The notes: generated by a model from the letters alone, not told the origin. 64,000 nt of DNA from Anastatus disparis (GCA_017163975.1 JAFFSR010000245.1:1875001-1939000); one strand, 5' to 3'; counted from the first letter of the stretch, positions 25,311 through 36,560 are shown. Translations and numbers: made by a program.

Positions 25311-25730
25311 TTTCTATATAGCTCTTATTGTTTTGTGGCTTTGTACTCTGCTTCTGCTGCCTTCGGGCGTTTTGTTTCAGGAAACTGCAAGCGCGCTTTG
25401 CAGAGCACCGATTGATCTATTAAACTGCATTTTTGGTGAGCTCTGCAACTATAAAACATCTAAAATTATCTGGTGGTGCTGACATTTTGAGGTTAGGATC
25501 ATTATCAATTTTTTGAGGTTAGTTTCAAAAAGTCTTCAGCTAGTAACTGTCTTTGAAACCAGGTGCGCTGTAAACCATTACCAAAGGAGTGCTGTTCTCT
25601 ACTACATCGACTGTTGCTGTACTTTAACTCTACCGATTGTGAGTACTGTCTGTTTAGCATTTATACTTTGGGTTTTAACTGGGAGGTGACTCTCTGTGCG
25701 CGACCTGTCTCTCTGCTGCGTTTATCGAGT

Positions 25731-26977
25731 ATGGTAATTTGTTCTTTCTGTGAAGCAGCTATCCTACGCACTGACTCTTCGCGTCTTTGTATTAATTGTT
25801 CAGCAATATATCACTTGCATTGCTGTGATAATTCATGGTTTAGACCCAATAATACTCTCGCTTGTTGTGAAAAACGCAAAGCCTCAAGAAATATCTCTAC
25901 GAGTGGTGCTTCGGGTGTGGTTTCCCCTAATAGTTTACTTTCCACCTCGCCAGGGCCATTAAAAGATTTCTTGCCCAATCAGGGCTCTCAAAAAAGAGGT
26001 GCGGTCTCCCCGCTCCACCCACTTAAACCGTTACTAAAGCGACGCTGTCGTTCGGAGTCAAACTCTTCCCAATCTTCTATTGACAGTAGTACACTGGTGG
26101 GCGTTACGCCTAAACTTGTTGCTTTCTCTAGCCCTCACTTATTGGCTGCTGACCCTAGTGCTACTTCATCAAGTCTTCTTCTACGTTTTCTCAACCAAGG
26201 ACCGTTAACATGTCGGACAGCGAGTGGCTTGCTAATTTTAAGTCGGACAACGACTTAAAATTTGCTGCTCAGATGGAGAAAACGGACAAGCTGTTACTTT
26301 TGACTTCTCAACTTGTTGGTGAAGTGGGTTCGTTACGAAATGATTTACGTGATATTAAGCAATCTTTATCGGATGTTGAAAAGCGTCAAGACTTGCTTTC
26401 TGATCGTCTTGATGAGCACATTGCTTCCTGTTCTGCATCAAATTCTTCACCTGCAGACCCGTTATTGTCTGACACGTATGAAATTTTGTTCTCGGGTATA
26501 TCATCAGTTCTATCACAAAGTGATAACGATATTATCAAAATTATTTTGAGAGCCATTGGGTTAGAGCATGCTTGCTTGATGCTCATAGATTCTCGGGAAT
26601 GGCTCCCTGCTGTTCCCATGGAAACGGAAGAGCCTGAATCTTCTCAAAAGGCTAATTTTCGAGCAATCGTTGGGCGCTTCACATCCGATGCGATTAGAGA
26701 TACTATAGCATCAAACTCTGTTAAGCTGAGAGATTTCACAGTTTCTAAACTTTTTGGTATAAAAGGTTCTTCTAAGATCTTTGCTCGTCCTATTTGGCCT
26801 AAAGCGGTCTTTGAGTTATTAGTCAAGGCGAACGCAGTCTATAAGGAGTTAAATTATATGCGTCCTATGGTTCGTAATTTAAGAGTTTGTATGCGTCCCC
26901 ATAAGGAGGCTGAGTTGATTCCAATTTTGGACGAGGCTCAACTGTCGAAACTTATACCGAATAAAAACAAAAAATAG
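25731..26977 (+). pseudogene. CR1-like LINE ORF1 (PHD finger, coiled coil)
   Basis: From ATG 25731: CSFCEAAILRTDSSRLCINC, then a HLHCC pair, a PHD-like zinc-binding pattern in residues 1-50. A Ser/Pro-rich linker with KPLLKRRCRSES follows. A second frame (from ATG 26210) continues with a coiled coil, LRNDLRDIKQSLSDVEKRQD, and a globular C-terminal domain ending LIPNKNKK at 26977. In CR1 elements these are usually one protein, so a one-base frameshift near 26180-26210 is the simplest reading; two overlapping ORFs is the alternative. The role is element RNA binding. Confidence 0.75.
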
Positions 26978-27025
26978 GGATTGCTAGGCTCTTATGTGAT
27001 TAAAAATCCTTCTTTTATTTCAAAC

Positions 27026-30000
27026 TCATCAAATATCTTAATAACGTTATTTCTCAAAATTCACTTTGTAACGCAACAATTTTAAACTCTTCTGCTATCT
27101 CTGGGCCAAAAAATGGTGCAGACTTTTTTCAAAATATTCAAATTTCTCATGGTAACGTTAATTAGCTCAGAACTCATTTTTCCCTCATAGAGCATCAAAT
27201 TACTTCAAATCAACCGGATATTTTTGCTGTTACAGAGACTTTCTTAACTGAGTATGATGATTCTTCTATTATCTCTATTGATCATTACAATTTCTTTAGG
27301 TTAGATAGAGTTGGTAAAGTTGGCGGTGGAGTTGGTTTCTATGTACGTGATTTTCTCAAAGTCAGCATACTTTTTCAATCAAACGCCGTCTTTGACAACA
27401 CAGCTGAGTATATCATAGCAGAAATTTCTCTGGGTGCTGAAAAACTCATTTTTGCGGTTGTGTATTTAAGGCTAAAGGGTCTATTTCCTGATGATTTCTT
27501 CAACTCAATATCTGAGTTATCACCAACGTATAAAAACATTGTCATTACTGGAGATTTCAATATTAATCTGTTGGCTAAAAATTTTAGTGCAGACTCTTTT
27601 CGCTCAACGATTGACTCGCTTGCCCTTTACATAGTACCTTCTGAACCTACACACCATACTCTTACAACTGAATATATTTCTCATACTTGGATTGATCTCT
27701 TCATTTTAAATGATGAAAATTCTCTGGCTTCTTACACTAAAACATCAACTCCTTTTATAGCAGGTCATGATTTGATTACCATCACTTTCAAGGCTTTCAA
27801 GCCTCAAGCTGCAACTAAAATAATCAATTCTCGTAATTTTGCTAGCATACTCCAACAAATTTTAAACAGTACGATTTCATCTTCTCTTTCAAATTATTCA
27901 CATGAGAGCTGTGTGGAATCATTAGGCTCTGCCATTTCTTCTGTTGATACGTTAGTTCATAAGTTGTCTTCTGTTCTTGTTTCGTCCTTCGATCATTGTG
28001 CACCAATTAAAGCGCATAAATTAGACATTAAGAAAAAACCATGGGTCACTTCTGACATCAGATTTAGGATGAGGGAGCGTGATAGAGCATATCGTTATGC
28101 TGTTCGATCCGGTTCTGCTCAGGCAGTTTTAAGATATAGGAAGCTCAGAGGGGAAATCTCAAATGCGCTTGATTCTGCAAAGAACAATTATATAGCTGAT
28201 CGTCTAAATAATGTGGGTAACTCTTCAAACCGTTGGAACATTCTACATAAGATTGATCTGGCTACAAGGATACTGCCTTCACCGCTTCAGTATTTCTCCT
28301 CGGGTGTTCTTCTCTCTCATTACACATCAATTTCTTCTGGCATTCCTGCTCTGTCTGAGGGTGAGTTGAAAGAAGTGCTTGCTGTACCACTACGTAGTGA
28401 CTTGCCTATCTTTAATTTTACTCTAGTTGAATGTCCTCTTGTCGAGTCTTTTGTACGCCTTGGTACTTCTAAGACTTTTGGTCTTGATGGTATTATGGCC
28501 CAGATGCTTAAATTGACGAGTCAATCCACTGTTGATCTCATCACTTCCATCATAAATTGCTCGCTGGCATCTGCAGTATTCCCGACTGACTGGAAGAGGG
28601 CTTTTTTATTACCATTGGCAAAGACGAATAAGATGGATTCACCTTCACAAACTCGGCCCATTGCCAAACTTTCTGAAGTTTCCAAAATTCTAGAAAGAGT
28701 AGTACATTCCCAGTTTAGCTCCTTTATTGAATCAAACTCTTTGTTCGACAGTTTACAGACTGGTTTTCGTAAATCTAATGGTACCCAGACTGCGCTCTTG
28801 AAGATGAACGCTTGGCTATTGATAAAAGAATGATTACTACTGTATTGCTCTTCGATTTTTCCAAGGCTTTTGACACTGTGTCACATATTTGCCTGCTGTT
28901 CAAACTTCGTCGTTTCAATTGCTCAGATACTGTTATACGATGGTTTGCGTCGTATCTCAGCAAGAGAACTTATACTATTACAGATTTGGAGGGTCATGTC
29001 GGTGACTTGGTCACCTGCGCAGCCTCAGGATAGCGTTTTGGGTCCGCTGCTTTTTTCTGTTTTTATCAATGATTTATCATCTTCTTAACTAGATCGTCTC
29101 ATATCCTGTTTGCTGATGACTTGCAGGTATATCACTCATTTTTACCCACAAATCTGAATGATGAGATTGACTTTTTGAACCATGAGGTTGCTGCTGTTGT
29201 AAAGTGGGCTCTTAATAACGGTCTTGCCTTAAACCCATCTATAATGCAAGCGATGTTCATTGGTAGCGAGCAATTCATCTCAAGAATCAATCTCTTTTCT
29301 TGCCCTAAAATTTTCGTAAATGATATGGTGGTGCCATATGCTAGTTTAGTCAAAAACCTGGGTATCTGGATAACTAGCACCAAATTGGAATAAGCAGGTG
29401 GGTTCGGTGGTTGGACGTATTTTTGGTACTCTTCAATCATTAAAGTTTCATAAACATGCTCTATCTTGGCAGGTCAGGAAAAACCTTGTCGAAGCTCTTA
29501 TCCTTCCTATAATAGATTACTGTTGTGTAGTCTATGACGACTTACCACAGACATTAAACATCAAACTCCATCGTGCACTGAATGCCTGCGTTAGATTTGT
29601 CTGTGGAAATATAGGCAGACAAGAAAGAGTTACGCTGTTTCGCCTGCAGTTGGGCTGGTTGTCGGTGAGCAACAGGCGTTTATACTACATATCAGCTCTG
29701 GCACACTCTATAGTTTCTTATCAAAAGCTAAGCTATCCATCCACTAAATTCGTTCGTGTAAATATTAATACAGTTGTCAGAACTTCGACTAGATTGCCAG
29801 CTAAACTTCTCATCTGTCCTGTTTTTCGTACTGCAGCTATGCTAAATTCTTTTGTTTACACGGCATCTAGCTTTATCAATGGAAATACCTCCATATTCAC
29901 TAGTTTTGAATTAGGCCAAACGCAGCTTATGAAGTCTAAGCTATATAACGAATTCTTGCTAGATAAACGCACGGGGTGGATGGGCGAAACTGAGAGTCGT

Positions 30001-30051
30001 CGAGTGTATTTCTATATTATAGTGCACTCTACTACACATTTAGTTCTGTAG
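27026..30051 (+). pseudogene. CR1-like LINE ORF2: endonuclease and RT
   Basis: The endonuclease frame is open from about 27026 with one TAG at 27163, then FAVTETFL, GGGVGFYVRD, ITGDFNINLL (27544-27573) and GHDLITITF. The reverse transcriptase includes TFGLDGIMAQML, LLPLAKTNK, RPIAKLSEVSKILE and QTGFRKSNGTQTAL. A frameshift at about 28810 leads to LLFDFSKAFDTVSH. Then a GVPQGS motif degraded to AQPQDSVLGPLL (29020-29055) and catalytic FADDLQVY (29110-29133). A further frameshift near 29393 leads to the C-terminal domain (29398-30051). No RNase H. Confidence 0.85.
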
Positions 30052-30318
30052 ACCTCCATCTGTTTACTCATTGTGTAATATGTGGATCAGATGAGTGCAG
30101 CTTTAAAATAAAGTGTAACAAACTTTTACTTTTATAATCTTAATTTTTTGCTTTTATCACAGAGAGAAATCTCATATGAATATATACAAATTTTTACATT
30201 AGTTCTTACTTATTATATTTGCATTATATTTTATTTTGTTAATAACATTATGTATTACTTTTGGGTCATACGGGGTCGAACACGATCTATAATAAATTAT
30301 GAATCAATCAATCAATAT

Positions 30319-30430
30319 CCCTCTCTCTATCTCTCTCTCTCTCTCCCTCTCTCTCTAATACGTATGTCTGTACATACATACATACATACATACATATATA
30401 AGACACACTCGTGTACGCAAAAATCTGTAT

Positions 30431-30522
<92 letters not shown>
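30319..30522. repeat. Microsatellites (CT)n, (CATA)n, (TA)n
   Basis: (CT)n at 30320-30356, CATA repeats at 30372-30397, and about 43 TA units at 30434-30521. The 80-residue YI repeat ORF on the minus strand is an artefact of the TA run. Confidence 0.95.
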
Positions 30523-30523
<1 letters not shown>

Positions 30524-31935
30524 TTTGCAAGCTAATACTTTTATGTTGTAAATACAACGATAAATTCAAAATATGTTTTACAAAAAAATATCGATTTCCA
30601 ATATCGGATCAATAATATATAAATTTTTTATTTATGGTCGGAGATTTTCGCGAGATAAGACTTTTTTGTTGTAAATAAAATAATAAATCCAAAAATATAT
30701 TTTATAAAAAATATTGATTTCCAATATCGGACCGATACTCGATAACTTACTTATTTACGGTCAAAAATTTTGTAAGATAATATTTTTATGTTGTAAATAC
30801 AATGATAAATCCAAAAATATGTTTCACAAAAACGAAGAATTTCGCGGGATAAAACTTTTTTGTTTAAAATAGTGTAACTTTGATGGATATGATATTAAAA
30901 ATTTTCAGACCTGCAAAACATGATGAAGGACAGTGGTGGGGATGAATTACTGATGAATCTTCGGCCAGCAGAAGAACAGCTGCTTAGTTCGAGAGATTCT
31001 GCAGTATTGCCGCCCACCGATGAAGTACGAGAAGTTATAAATTCGTTAGATGATCACGTGATTTATGATCATAGTACTCCAAACACGATGTTGGAGGGGG
31101 TAATTGCTGATACTGCAGCGCCACCACGACCTAATGAACCGTTGCCTGGTTGCTCTTACTGGAATGACCAGGATCTACAAACGTCGAATAAAATAGTTTC
31201 ACCTGAAACTACATTATCTGCAATATCGACACCGGGTACAGAAGATCTCGACTATTGAGATGTATGTAATTTTATAGTTGTATTGATTCTTATATATTAC
31301 TGCACGGTATTGTAGACGAATGTCTTCAATATGGAGATGGTATTTCTGCTCAGGAACACATTACCATTCATGAAGAAACTTCACGATATTACAAACAGTT
31401 TAAGCTTCAAGGGCGTCGCGGGATAAGACCTTTTTGTTGTAAATAAAATAAAAAATCCAAATATTTGTTTTACGAAAAAATATTGATTTCCAATATCGGA
31501 CCAATACTCGATAACTTACTTATTAACGGTCAAAAATTTTGCAAGATAATACTTTTATATTGTATATACAATGATAAATCCAAAAATATGTTTCACAAAA
31601 AATATCGATTTTCAATATCGGGTCAATAATCTATAGATTTTTTATTTATGGTCAGAGAATTTCGCGGGATAAGACTTTTTTGTTGTAAATAAAATAAAAA
31701 ATCCAAATATTTGTTTTACGAAAAAATATTGATTTCCAATATCGAACCAATACTCGATAACTTACTTATTTACGGTCAAAAATTTTGTAAGATAATATTT
31801 TTATGTTGTAAATATAATGATAAATCCAAAAGTATGTTTCACAAAAAATATCGATTTTGAATATCGGGTCAATAATCTATAGATTTTTTATTTATGGTCG
31901 GAGAATTTTGCGGGATAAGACTTTTTTGTTTAAAA
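30523..31935. repeat. Alternating 125-bp tandem repeats
   Basis: Two related subunits alternate. Type A contains TACTTTTATGTTGTAAATAC and GGTCAATAATCTATAGA. Type B contains GACTTTTTTGTTGTAAATAA and ACTCGATAACTTACTTATT. Both share AATCCAAA.AT.TGTTT.AC.AAAAA and AT.GATTTCCAATATCGG. Runs at 30523-30845 and 31405-31935 flank the small ORF at 30920. Confidence 0.85.
30920..31258 (+). CDS. Unidentified 112-aa ORF, copy 1 of a duplication
   Basis: Starts MMKDSGGDELLMN and is acidic and Ser/Pro-rich, with TDEVREVINSLDDHVIYDH in the middle and PGCSYWNDQDLQ later. No known domain. A coding-like stretch continues about 40 bp further on (LHGIVDECLQYGDGISA), so this may be the first exon or a truncated piece of a larger protein. 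A second copy of the first 57 codons is at 31989, 1066 bp downstream, with mostly conservative differences. Alternative: remnant of the element that carries the 125-bp repeats. Confidence 0.4.
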   Translation: MMKDSGGDELLMNLRPAEEQLLSSRDSAVLPPTDEVREVINSLDDHVIYDHSTPNTMLEGVIADTAAPPRPNEPLPGCSYWNDQDLQTSNKIVSPETTLSAISTPGTEDLDY

Positions 31936-31988
31936 TAGTGCAACTTTAACAGATATGATATTGAAAAATTTTCATACTTTTAAAACAT

Positions 31989-32160
31989 AATGGAGGACAG
32001 TGGTAGGTATGAATTGCTGATGAATCTTCTGTCAGCAGAAGAACAACTGCCTAGTTCGAGAGATCCTGCGTCACTACCACCCACCGAAGAAGTACGAGAA
32101 GTTATAAGTTCTTTAGATGATCACGTGACTTATGATCATAGTACTTTAAAAAATATTTGA
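31989..32160 (+). pseudogene. Truncated second copy of the 112-aa ORF
   Basis: Reads MEDSGRYELLMNLLSAEEQ and EVREVISSLDDHVTYDHS, then breaks off at about 32146, where sequence of the Maverick DNA polymerase begins. The same upstream lead (GGGATAAGACTTTTTTGTTT) precedes both copies, so the duplicated unit includes non-coding DNA. Confidence 0.7.
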
Positions 32161-32426
32161 CACCAGATGGTGTTAAAGGATGTGTTTGCAAAATCAAGGG
32201 TATAAGACTTAATTCGTCGGTGAGTCAGAAGATGTACTTTGATTCCATACGAAATCTTATTACTGGTAAAATACCGCCACTTTTTGCAAACTATGATGCT
32301 ATTAGACGCACACGGTTTCACGATGTTGTAACACAACCTGAATGTAAAATATGTGAGCTCGTGTACTCAAAGAGACGATTCGTAAATAACGAGATTAGCT
32401 ATCCATACAGTTATAAATCTAATTAA
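32148..32426 (+). pseudogene. Maverick DNA polymerase B, C-terminal fragment
   Basis: About 90 residues in one frame: YLTPDGVKGC, CKIKGIRLN, YFDSIRNLI, RTRFHDVV and VYSKRRFVNN, ending YSYKSN. This is the extreme C-terminus of the protein-primed family B polymerase of Mavericks (the KGI.LN and KRRF landmarks). The exonuclease, palm and priming domains are absent, cut off at the join with the duplicated ORF. In the intact element this enzyme replicates the transposon DNA. Confidence 0.8.
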
Positions 32427-32552
32427 AAATAAATTATTGTAAATATATTATCACTAAAGCCAAAATATGATATAGGATAAAGAGAATTAAAACACAAACT
32501 ATTTTGAAATAAATTTTTATATTTTATAAAAATGTAAAACGAAAAAATAAAT

Positions 32553-32768
32553 TTATTTTCTATTAATTAAATAGTCATCAATTTTTTTCAAAAGCACAGG
32601 TTCCAGAATAATCCGCATTCTTTCCACCCTCATTCTGAATCTTTCTCTATCACGAGCCGCTTGCTCCCACGCTCAACATCGCGCTGTACGACTTGCATAG
32701 TTCCACACGCGTATCACATGAATTTCAGGCTCACCGTCTTTGAAATGCACTTGTTTTGTTTGATTCAT
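32553..32768 (-). pseudogene. Small Maverick minus-strand protein
   Basis: ATG at 32768 (minus), TAA at 32553-32555. Reads MNQTKQVHFKDGEPEIHVIR, then VWNYASRTARC, a TGA, AWEQAARDRERFRMRVERM and a short basic tail. The V.F.D...VW.YA.R.AR....W...ARDR.RF layout is a small protein I recognise from arthropod Mavericks, divergently placed opposite the ATPase. Function unknown. Only one internal stop breaks it. Confidence 0.65.
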
Positions 32769-33030
32769 CGTTCACTGTACTTTTTGTAGACTCTCTTTTC
32801 TATAAAATTGTTTAGGGTCAAAAATTTAATTCTGATTAATTCTTTGATAAAAATTTATTACATTTTTCAATTTCTTAGCTATTGCTCACAATAGCAGCAC
32901 TTTTTCAAAACTAACCAGCACTGACCGATTACCAACACTTTTAATTTATACTATAAATGATAGTGGTGGTAGTGGTATGGGTGGGGGGTATTAATTATAA
33001 GTAGGTGATTAATACTTATTTGGCTCTTAC

Positions 33031-33123
33031 AGCCATATAGCTAAAGAGCGGAATAATGCTGGCGTCAGCCAGCTATATGGCTAATCAGCTAAACGATTGG
33101 CTAGCGCCAGCACGATACTGCTC
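33031..33123. promoter_or_regulatory. Dyad-symmetric intergenic motif
   Basis: Between the divergent small gene (ending at its ATG, 32768) and the ATPase start (33245). AGCCATATAGCT at 33031-33042 is the exact inverse of AGCTATATGGCT at 33071-33082. Overlapping these, GAGCGGAATAATGCTGGCG (33046-33064) pairs imperfectly with CGCCAGCACGATACTGCTC (33105-33123). A shared regulatory region or a hairpin is plausible. Function is inference. Confidence 0.45.
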
Positions 33124-33244
33124 GCACACGCGTGCGCCGCCGCCGCCGCCCCCCACTCTCGCTCATCACTACTAATGATCGTATATGTAGAGTGGTTCGA
33201 GGATGTGATAAGGTTAGTAGTAGAAGTTTAGCAGCGGTGGTAAA

Positions 33245-33849
33245 ATGGACGTTTGCAGGTGGGTGCATCCGTGGACTTTGATGATTTGTGGACCCAGCTC
33301 GTGTGGTAAACAGTATTTGTGAAGAATTTTTTTACATTACATTGATCGCATGAGTGATACAAAATTCGAGTGTATACTCTTGTACTATACCGAGTGGCAG
33401 ACAATTTACAAGGAGTTGGCTGAGGGAATCGAATTTCACGAGGGTTTACCAAAGAGCAAAGATTATGGCAATGATCCACGAGCAAAACTCTTGATTCTCG
33501 ATGATCTGATGAGAGAATCGTCCAGCAGAGATGTAGTCAATCTCTTTATCAAAGGCAGTCATCACAATAACTTGAGCGTCATCTTTATCTCGCAAAATCT
33601 CTTTCATCAAGGTCAGCGAGAAATCTCTCTAAACTCTAATTACATTAATCTAATACATTTAAAAATCCCGACGCCACAGCACAATCACACGGCTATTTAT
33701 TCATAGATCCGAAGCAGGGTACGCCTGAAAATGTGAGATTTCGTAATTGTATATTACCGTTTGACAAACATTAGTACGTTTATGTGCCTCGTTGCACACT
33801 AATAAAAGCTGGTGCTCGCTCGAATAATGTTCCAGTTGTGCGATTGTAA
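33245..33849 (+). pseudogene. Maverick packaging ATPase (FtsK/HerA type)
   Basis: Frame from ATG 33245. Walker A is GPSSCGKQ at 33290-33313, where the usual Thr/Ser after Lys is Gln. An in-frame TGA follows at 33320-33322. Walker B is KLLILDDLM (about 33484-33510), and a sensor-like SVIFISQNLFHQG block follows. Around 33665 the frame shifts and an estimated 40-50 residues appear lost, then the C-terminus resumes (GYLFID, RFRNCILPFDKH) with another stop, ending at 33847-33849. In live elements it pumps DNA into capsids. Inactive here. Confidence 0.85.
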
Positions 33850-33951
33850 TAGAGCCGGTAAGACGCAGTCGTAGCAGACCTATTCCAGCAAAGTACTGAA
33901 CTCTGCTACATTTCTTGTGTAAAATCGAACTTTATAAAGTTAAGGCTATAA

Positions 33952-34173
33952 CGCGAAGCAAATTCTAAACTTATAACGTACATTTGCGAGTGTGCTTTGA
34001 ACATTTTACGTGAAAATATTCCACTCAGCAAGTATTATAAGAGACAATTGCGAAAATTCGCACCTTTGTTGCGAAAACTTGCTGAACCGGGAAGTTTGGA
34101 GGTGAAAAGGAAATTGGTTTTAAAATCAGCATATCTAGTGCGACTAGTTGTGAAACCTGTTTTATCGGCATAG
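33952..34173 (+). pseudogene. Conserved Maverick small protein (ICECALN type)
   Basis: Contains ICECALNILRENIPLS, then a basic helix KRQLRKFAPLLRKLA and a hydrophobic tail VVKPVLSA before TAG 34171-34173. The CECALN..(H/R)..NIPL pattern is a hallmark of a small protein next to the ATPase in arthropod Mavericks. The N-terminal portion is in another frame upstream (about 33895-33950), so a frameshift separates them. Function unknown. Confidence 0.7.
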
Positions 34174-34187
34174 AGTACGCAAGAAAA

Positions 34188-35000
34188 ATGATTTTAGTAC
34201 CGCAAGAGTGCTTGGAGCAACAGCATCAGTAGCATCAGTATGACGTAGCAACTACCAATCATACAACACCAGCATCCAGTGTACAGACACCTGGTACAGC
34301 CACGACACGCCTCGACGAGGAAATAAGTAACATTTTACATTCTGCGGGTGATGAGCGCCAAAAATCTTTGCAATATCAGCAAATCTTGCAGCGTTACTTG
34401 CATTTAAAAGAGGAGGAAAAGGATGAAAGTGGGGGTATAATATGTCTACACGAGACAAAATTATTAGAGACGGAAACGACAATGGATAAAGGCAATAATG
34501 ACGAAATCGACGACAAACAAATTATCGAGTCGGTACCGCAGAAATTTCGAAGCAATGCTAGACATCTCATTAGATACTTGTGGCAAGCTAGTAATATTGA
34601 ATGGGATAGTCGTGGTATAATCAAGCTAGATGGCGCTGTTGTCGAGGCTACTAATATTGTCGATTTAATGAACGAGGCTATGAAAAGTAGAAAAAGACCA
34701 CCACTGCACGGATACAAACAGTTTGCACGCGTCTTGCGACAAGTTAGTATACCTCGAGAATTCATTGGTAACGATCAACTGTGGCGTAAGATTGCATCTC
34801 ATATCGCTGACTCATCGCCGTCATCCTCAACAGAAAACGAAGTTTATTATACTTCCACAGCTACTAGTCAGACGAACGTAAAGGAGAAAGAAGTTGAGAG
34901 TGCGAAAAAGCGTAAAAAAGTTGGTAACGAGTCGGCAGCTACGCCATCAACCCCTGCAAAAAAGAGTCGTCTCGAACAGCTAAAATGGAACCATATGTGA
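34188..35000 (+). pseudogene. Conserved Maverick protein, one internal stop
   Basis: Begins MILVPQECLEQQHQ with a TAG at codon 15 (34230-34232), then stays open to 35000. Residues after the stop include a DEEISNILHSAGDE helix and QRYLHLKEEE. The central domain runs PQKFRSNARHLIRYL, IEWDSRGIIKLDG and ATNIVDLMNEAM. The C-terminus is Ser/Lys-rich (AKKRKKV, AKKSR), like a nuclear localisation signal. The N-L-.YL..S...W...G.I..DG....NI.DL pattern is common in Mavericks; its role is unknown. The next gene starts inside its last codons. Confidence 0.75.
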
Positions 35001-35482
35001 AAGCATGGAAGGAAGTGATGGAGAGGGAGGAGGAGGAGAATACTGGTACTTTTATGGACCAATCGATTACAGTTGTACCCTTTGAAATTTATCTGCCAGG
35101 CTACCAGTTTCTCGGCCCTAGCACGCGTCTCAAAGAGCGTCTCAGACGTGGTCAGAGAGGAAAAAATCCTCTTGACAATGCCTGTCTAGAGCACGATATT
35201 TCATACTCAATTAAAAATATAACAAATCATGTAAAAGCCGACAAACTGCTGGCTGAACGAGAATTTTCACGCATGCTCTCGGAGACTGCGGATGGTAATA
35301 AAAAGACTGCAGCTGGTATTACTGTTTTGTGCATGATCAGCAAAATTGCGTTTAATAAATTTTTGAAACGCATTAAAAATACATTTAACAGACAGCAAAA
35401 GAGAGAGAGAAAGCTAGTTTATAAGAGGAGGAGGAGCAATGAGGAAGAAGGAGAAAAGGAAGAAGGAGGCGACAAAGCCTGA
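34985..35482 (+). CDS. PLA2-like domain protein of Maverick
   Basis: 165 codons, uninterrupted. Residues 38-76 hold a phospholipase A2-like module of the parvovirus VP1 type: a calcium-loop analogue GYQFLGPSTRL and the catalytic His-Asp in LDNACLEHDISYS. The loop's usual second glycine is Ser, so activity is uncertain. A hydrophobic helix (AAGITVLCMISKIAF) and a very basic, then acidic, C-terminus follow. It overlaps the previous gene by 16 bp and the integrase start by 44 bp in another frame. The likely role is membrane breach during particle entry; the function here is inferred. Confidence 0.75.
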   Translation: MEPYVKAWKEVMEREEEENTGTFMDQSITVVPFEIYLPGYQFLGPSTRLKERLRRGQRGKNPLDNACLEHDISYSIKNITNHVKADKLLAEREFSRMLSETADGNKKTAAGITVLCMISKIAFNKFLKRIKNTFNRQQKRERKLVYKRRRSNEEEGEKEEGGDKA

Positions 35483-36560
35483 CGATCTTGAGCATTATTA
35501 CTATAATCTTTCTGCATCATCAGCGTACGCTGGTGCTCATCTACTGAAACACGCGAAACCCAAAAAATTAAATAACAATACAATCGCCAAATGGCTGGAG
35601 AGTTAGGATGCACATACCTTACATAAAATCGTGAGACATCGTTTTCCTCGTCGACATTACAACGTTTTCAGCCCCTTTGAGAAGTGGGAAGCTGACTTGG
35701 CAGATTTTAGATCACTTAAAACCTACAATGATGGGTACAGCTATATTCTCATTGTCATTGATGCACTTTCAAAGTTTGCCTGGGCTAAGCCTCTTCTCGA
35801 CAAAACGAGCCGAAGCGTTGCTGTAGCATTGGACAAAATTTTATCACGATGTAATGATAGACATCCTATTTACCTACAGACTAATAAAGGTAAGGAATTT
35901 ATCGGTCGAGAGGTGCAAGAGGTGCTAAAAAAGAAACATATTACCTACCGAGTCGTCAGAGACCCTGATATAAAGGCAGCCACTACCGAACGCTTTATTT
36001 AAACTCTCAAAGGTCGAATCTGGCGATACTTTAATCACTCGCGCACAAGACGTTATATAGATGTTTTGCAAAAAATTGTGACGTGTTACAACGAGTCGTG
36101 GCACAGTGCCATAAAAATGCCCCCTTCCAAGGTTAACTTATATAATGCTCACGTGGTACGTCGAAATTTGACGTTGCCTTACAGCGAAAAAAAGCCGTTT
36201 AGAGTAGCTAAATACAGTGTTGGTGATCTGGTTCGTGTCAGTCGTGTCATGACAGCTTTCAAGAAAACATACGAGGGTGGCTGGACTCTGGAGCTGTTTA
36301 AAATTATAAGAATCGACACAAGACAACAACCACCCGTTTATACTTTGGCAGATCTTGGTGGAGAAAAAATTGACGGATATTTTTACAAAGAACAGTTGAT
36401 CAGAGTGCGCAAGGATTTAGATAGCGAAGCGTGTGAGTTTGACAAGGTTTTGAAGTGTAAAGGTAGGGGGTCGAAAAAACAATATTTGGTCAGTTGGAGG
36501 AAGTATCCAAAAAAATTTAATTCTTGGATAGCGGCTAAAGATTTGAAAAATTTACAATGA
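35439..36560 (+). pseudogene. Maverick integrase (rve fold plus chromodomain)
   Basis: Frame from ATG 35439. The N-terminal part has YYYNLSASSAYAGAHLL and NNTIAKWLES, then TAG at 35604-35606. Core: the first catalytic Asp in WEADLADF, then VIDALSKFAWAKPL. The second catalytic position reads LQTNKGKEF, Asn instead of Asp. The Glu is kept in TTERF. A TAA follows at 36000-36002, then TLKGRIWRYF and YNESWHSAIKM. The C-terminal chromodomain reads VLKCKGRGSKKQYLVSWRKY to 36560. Two stops and the lost Asp make it inactive. It would insert element DNA. Confidence 0.88.

Larger units (their letters stand above)
25310..30318 (+). mobile_element. CR1-like LINE (about 5 kb)
   Basis: 5'UTR from about 25310, ORF1 with a PHD-like zinc finger and coiled coil, ORF2 with endonuclease and RT but no RNase H. 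It ends in a microsatellite tail, GAATCAATCAATCAAT (about 30301-30316), instead of poly-A. That combination is typical of CR1/L2-group LINEs. GC content is well above the flanks. Only a few inactivating changes are visible. I see no target duplication because the 3' flank is a CT microsatellite. Confidence 0.85.

Noticed and set aside
30327..30569. 80-codon ORF with YI repeats
   Set aside because: Translation of a (TA)n microsatellite.
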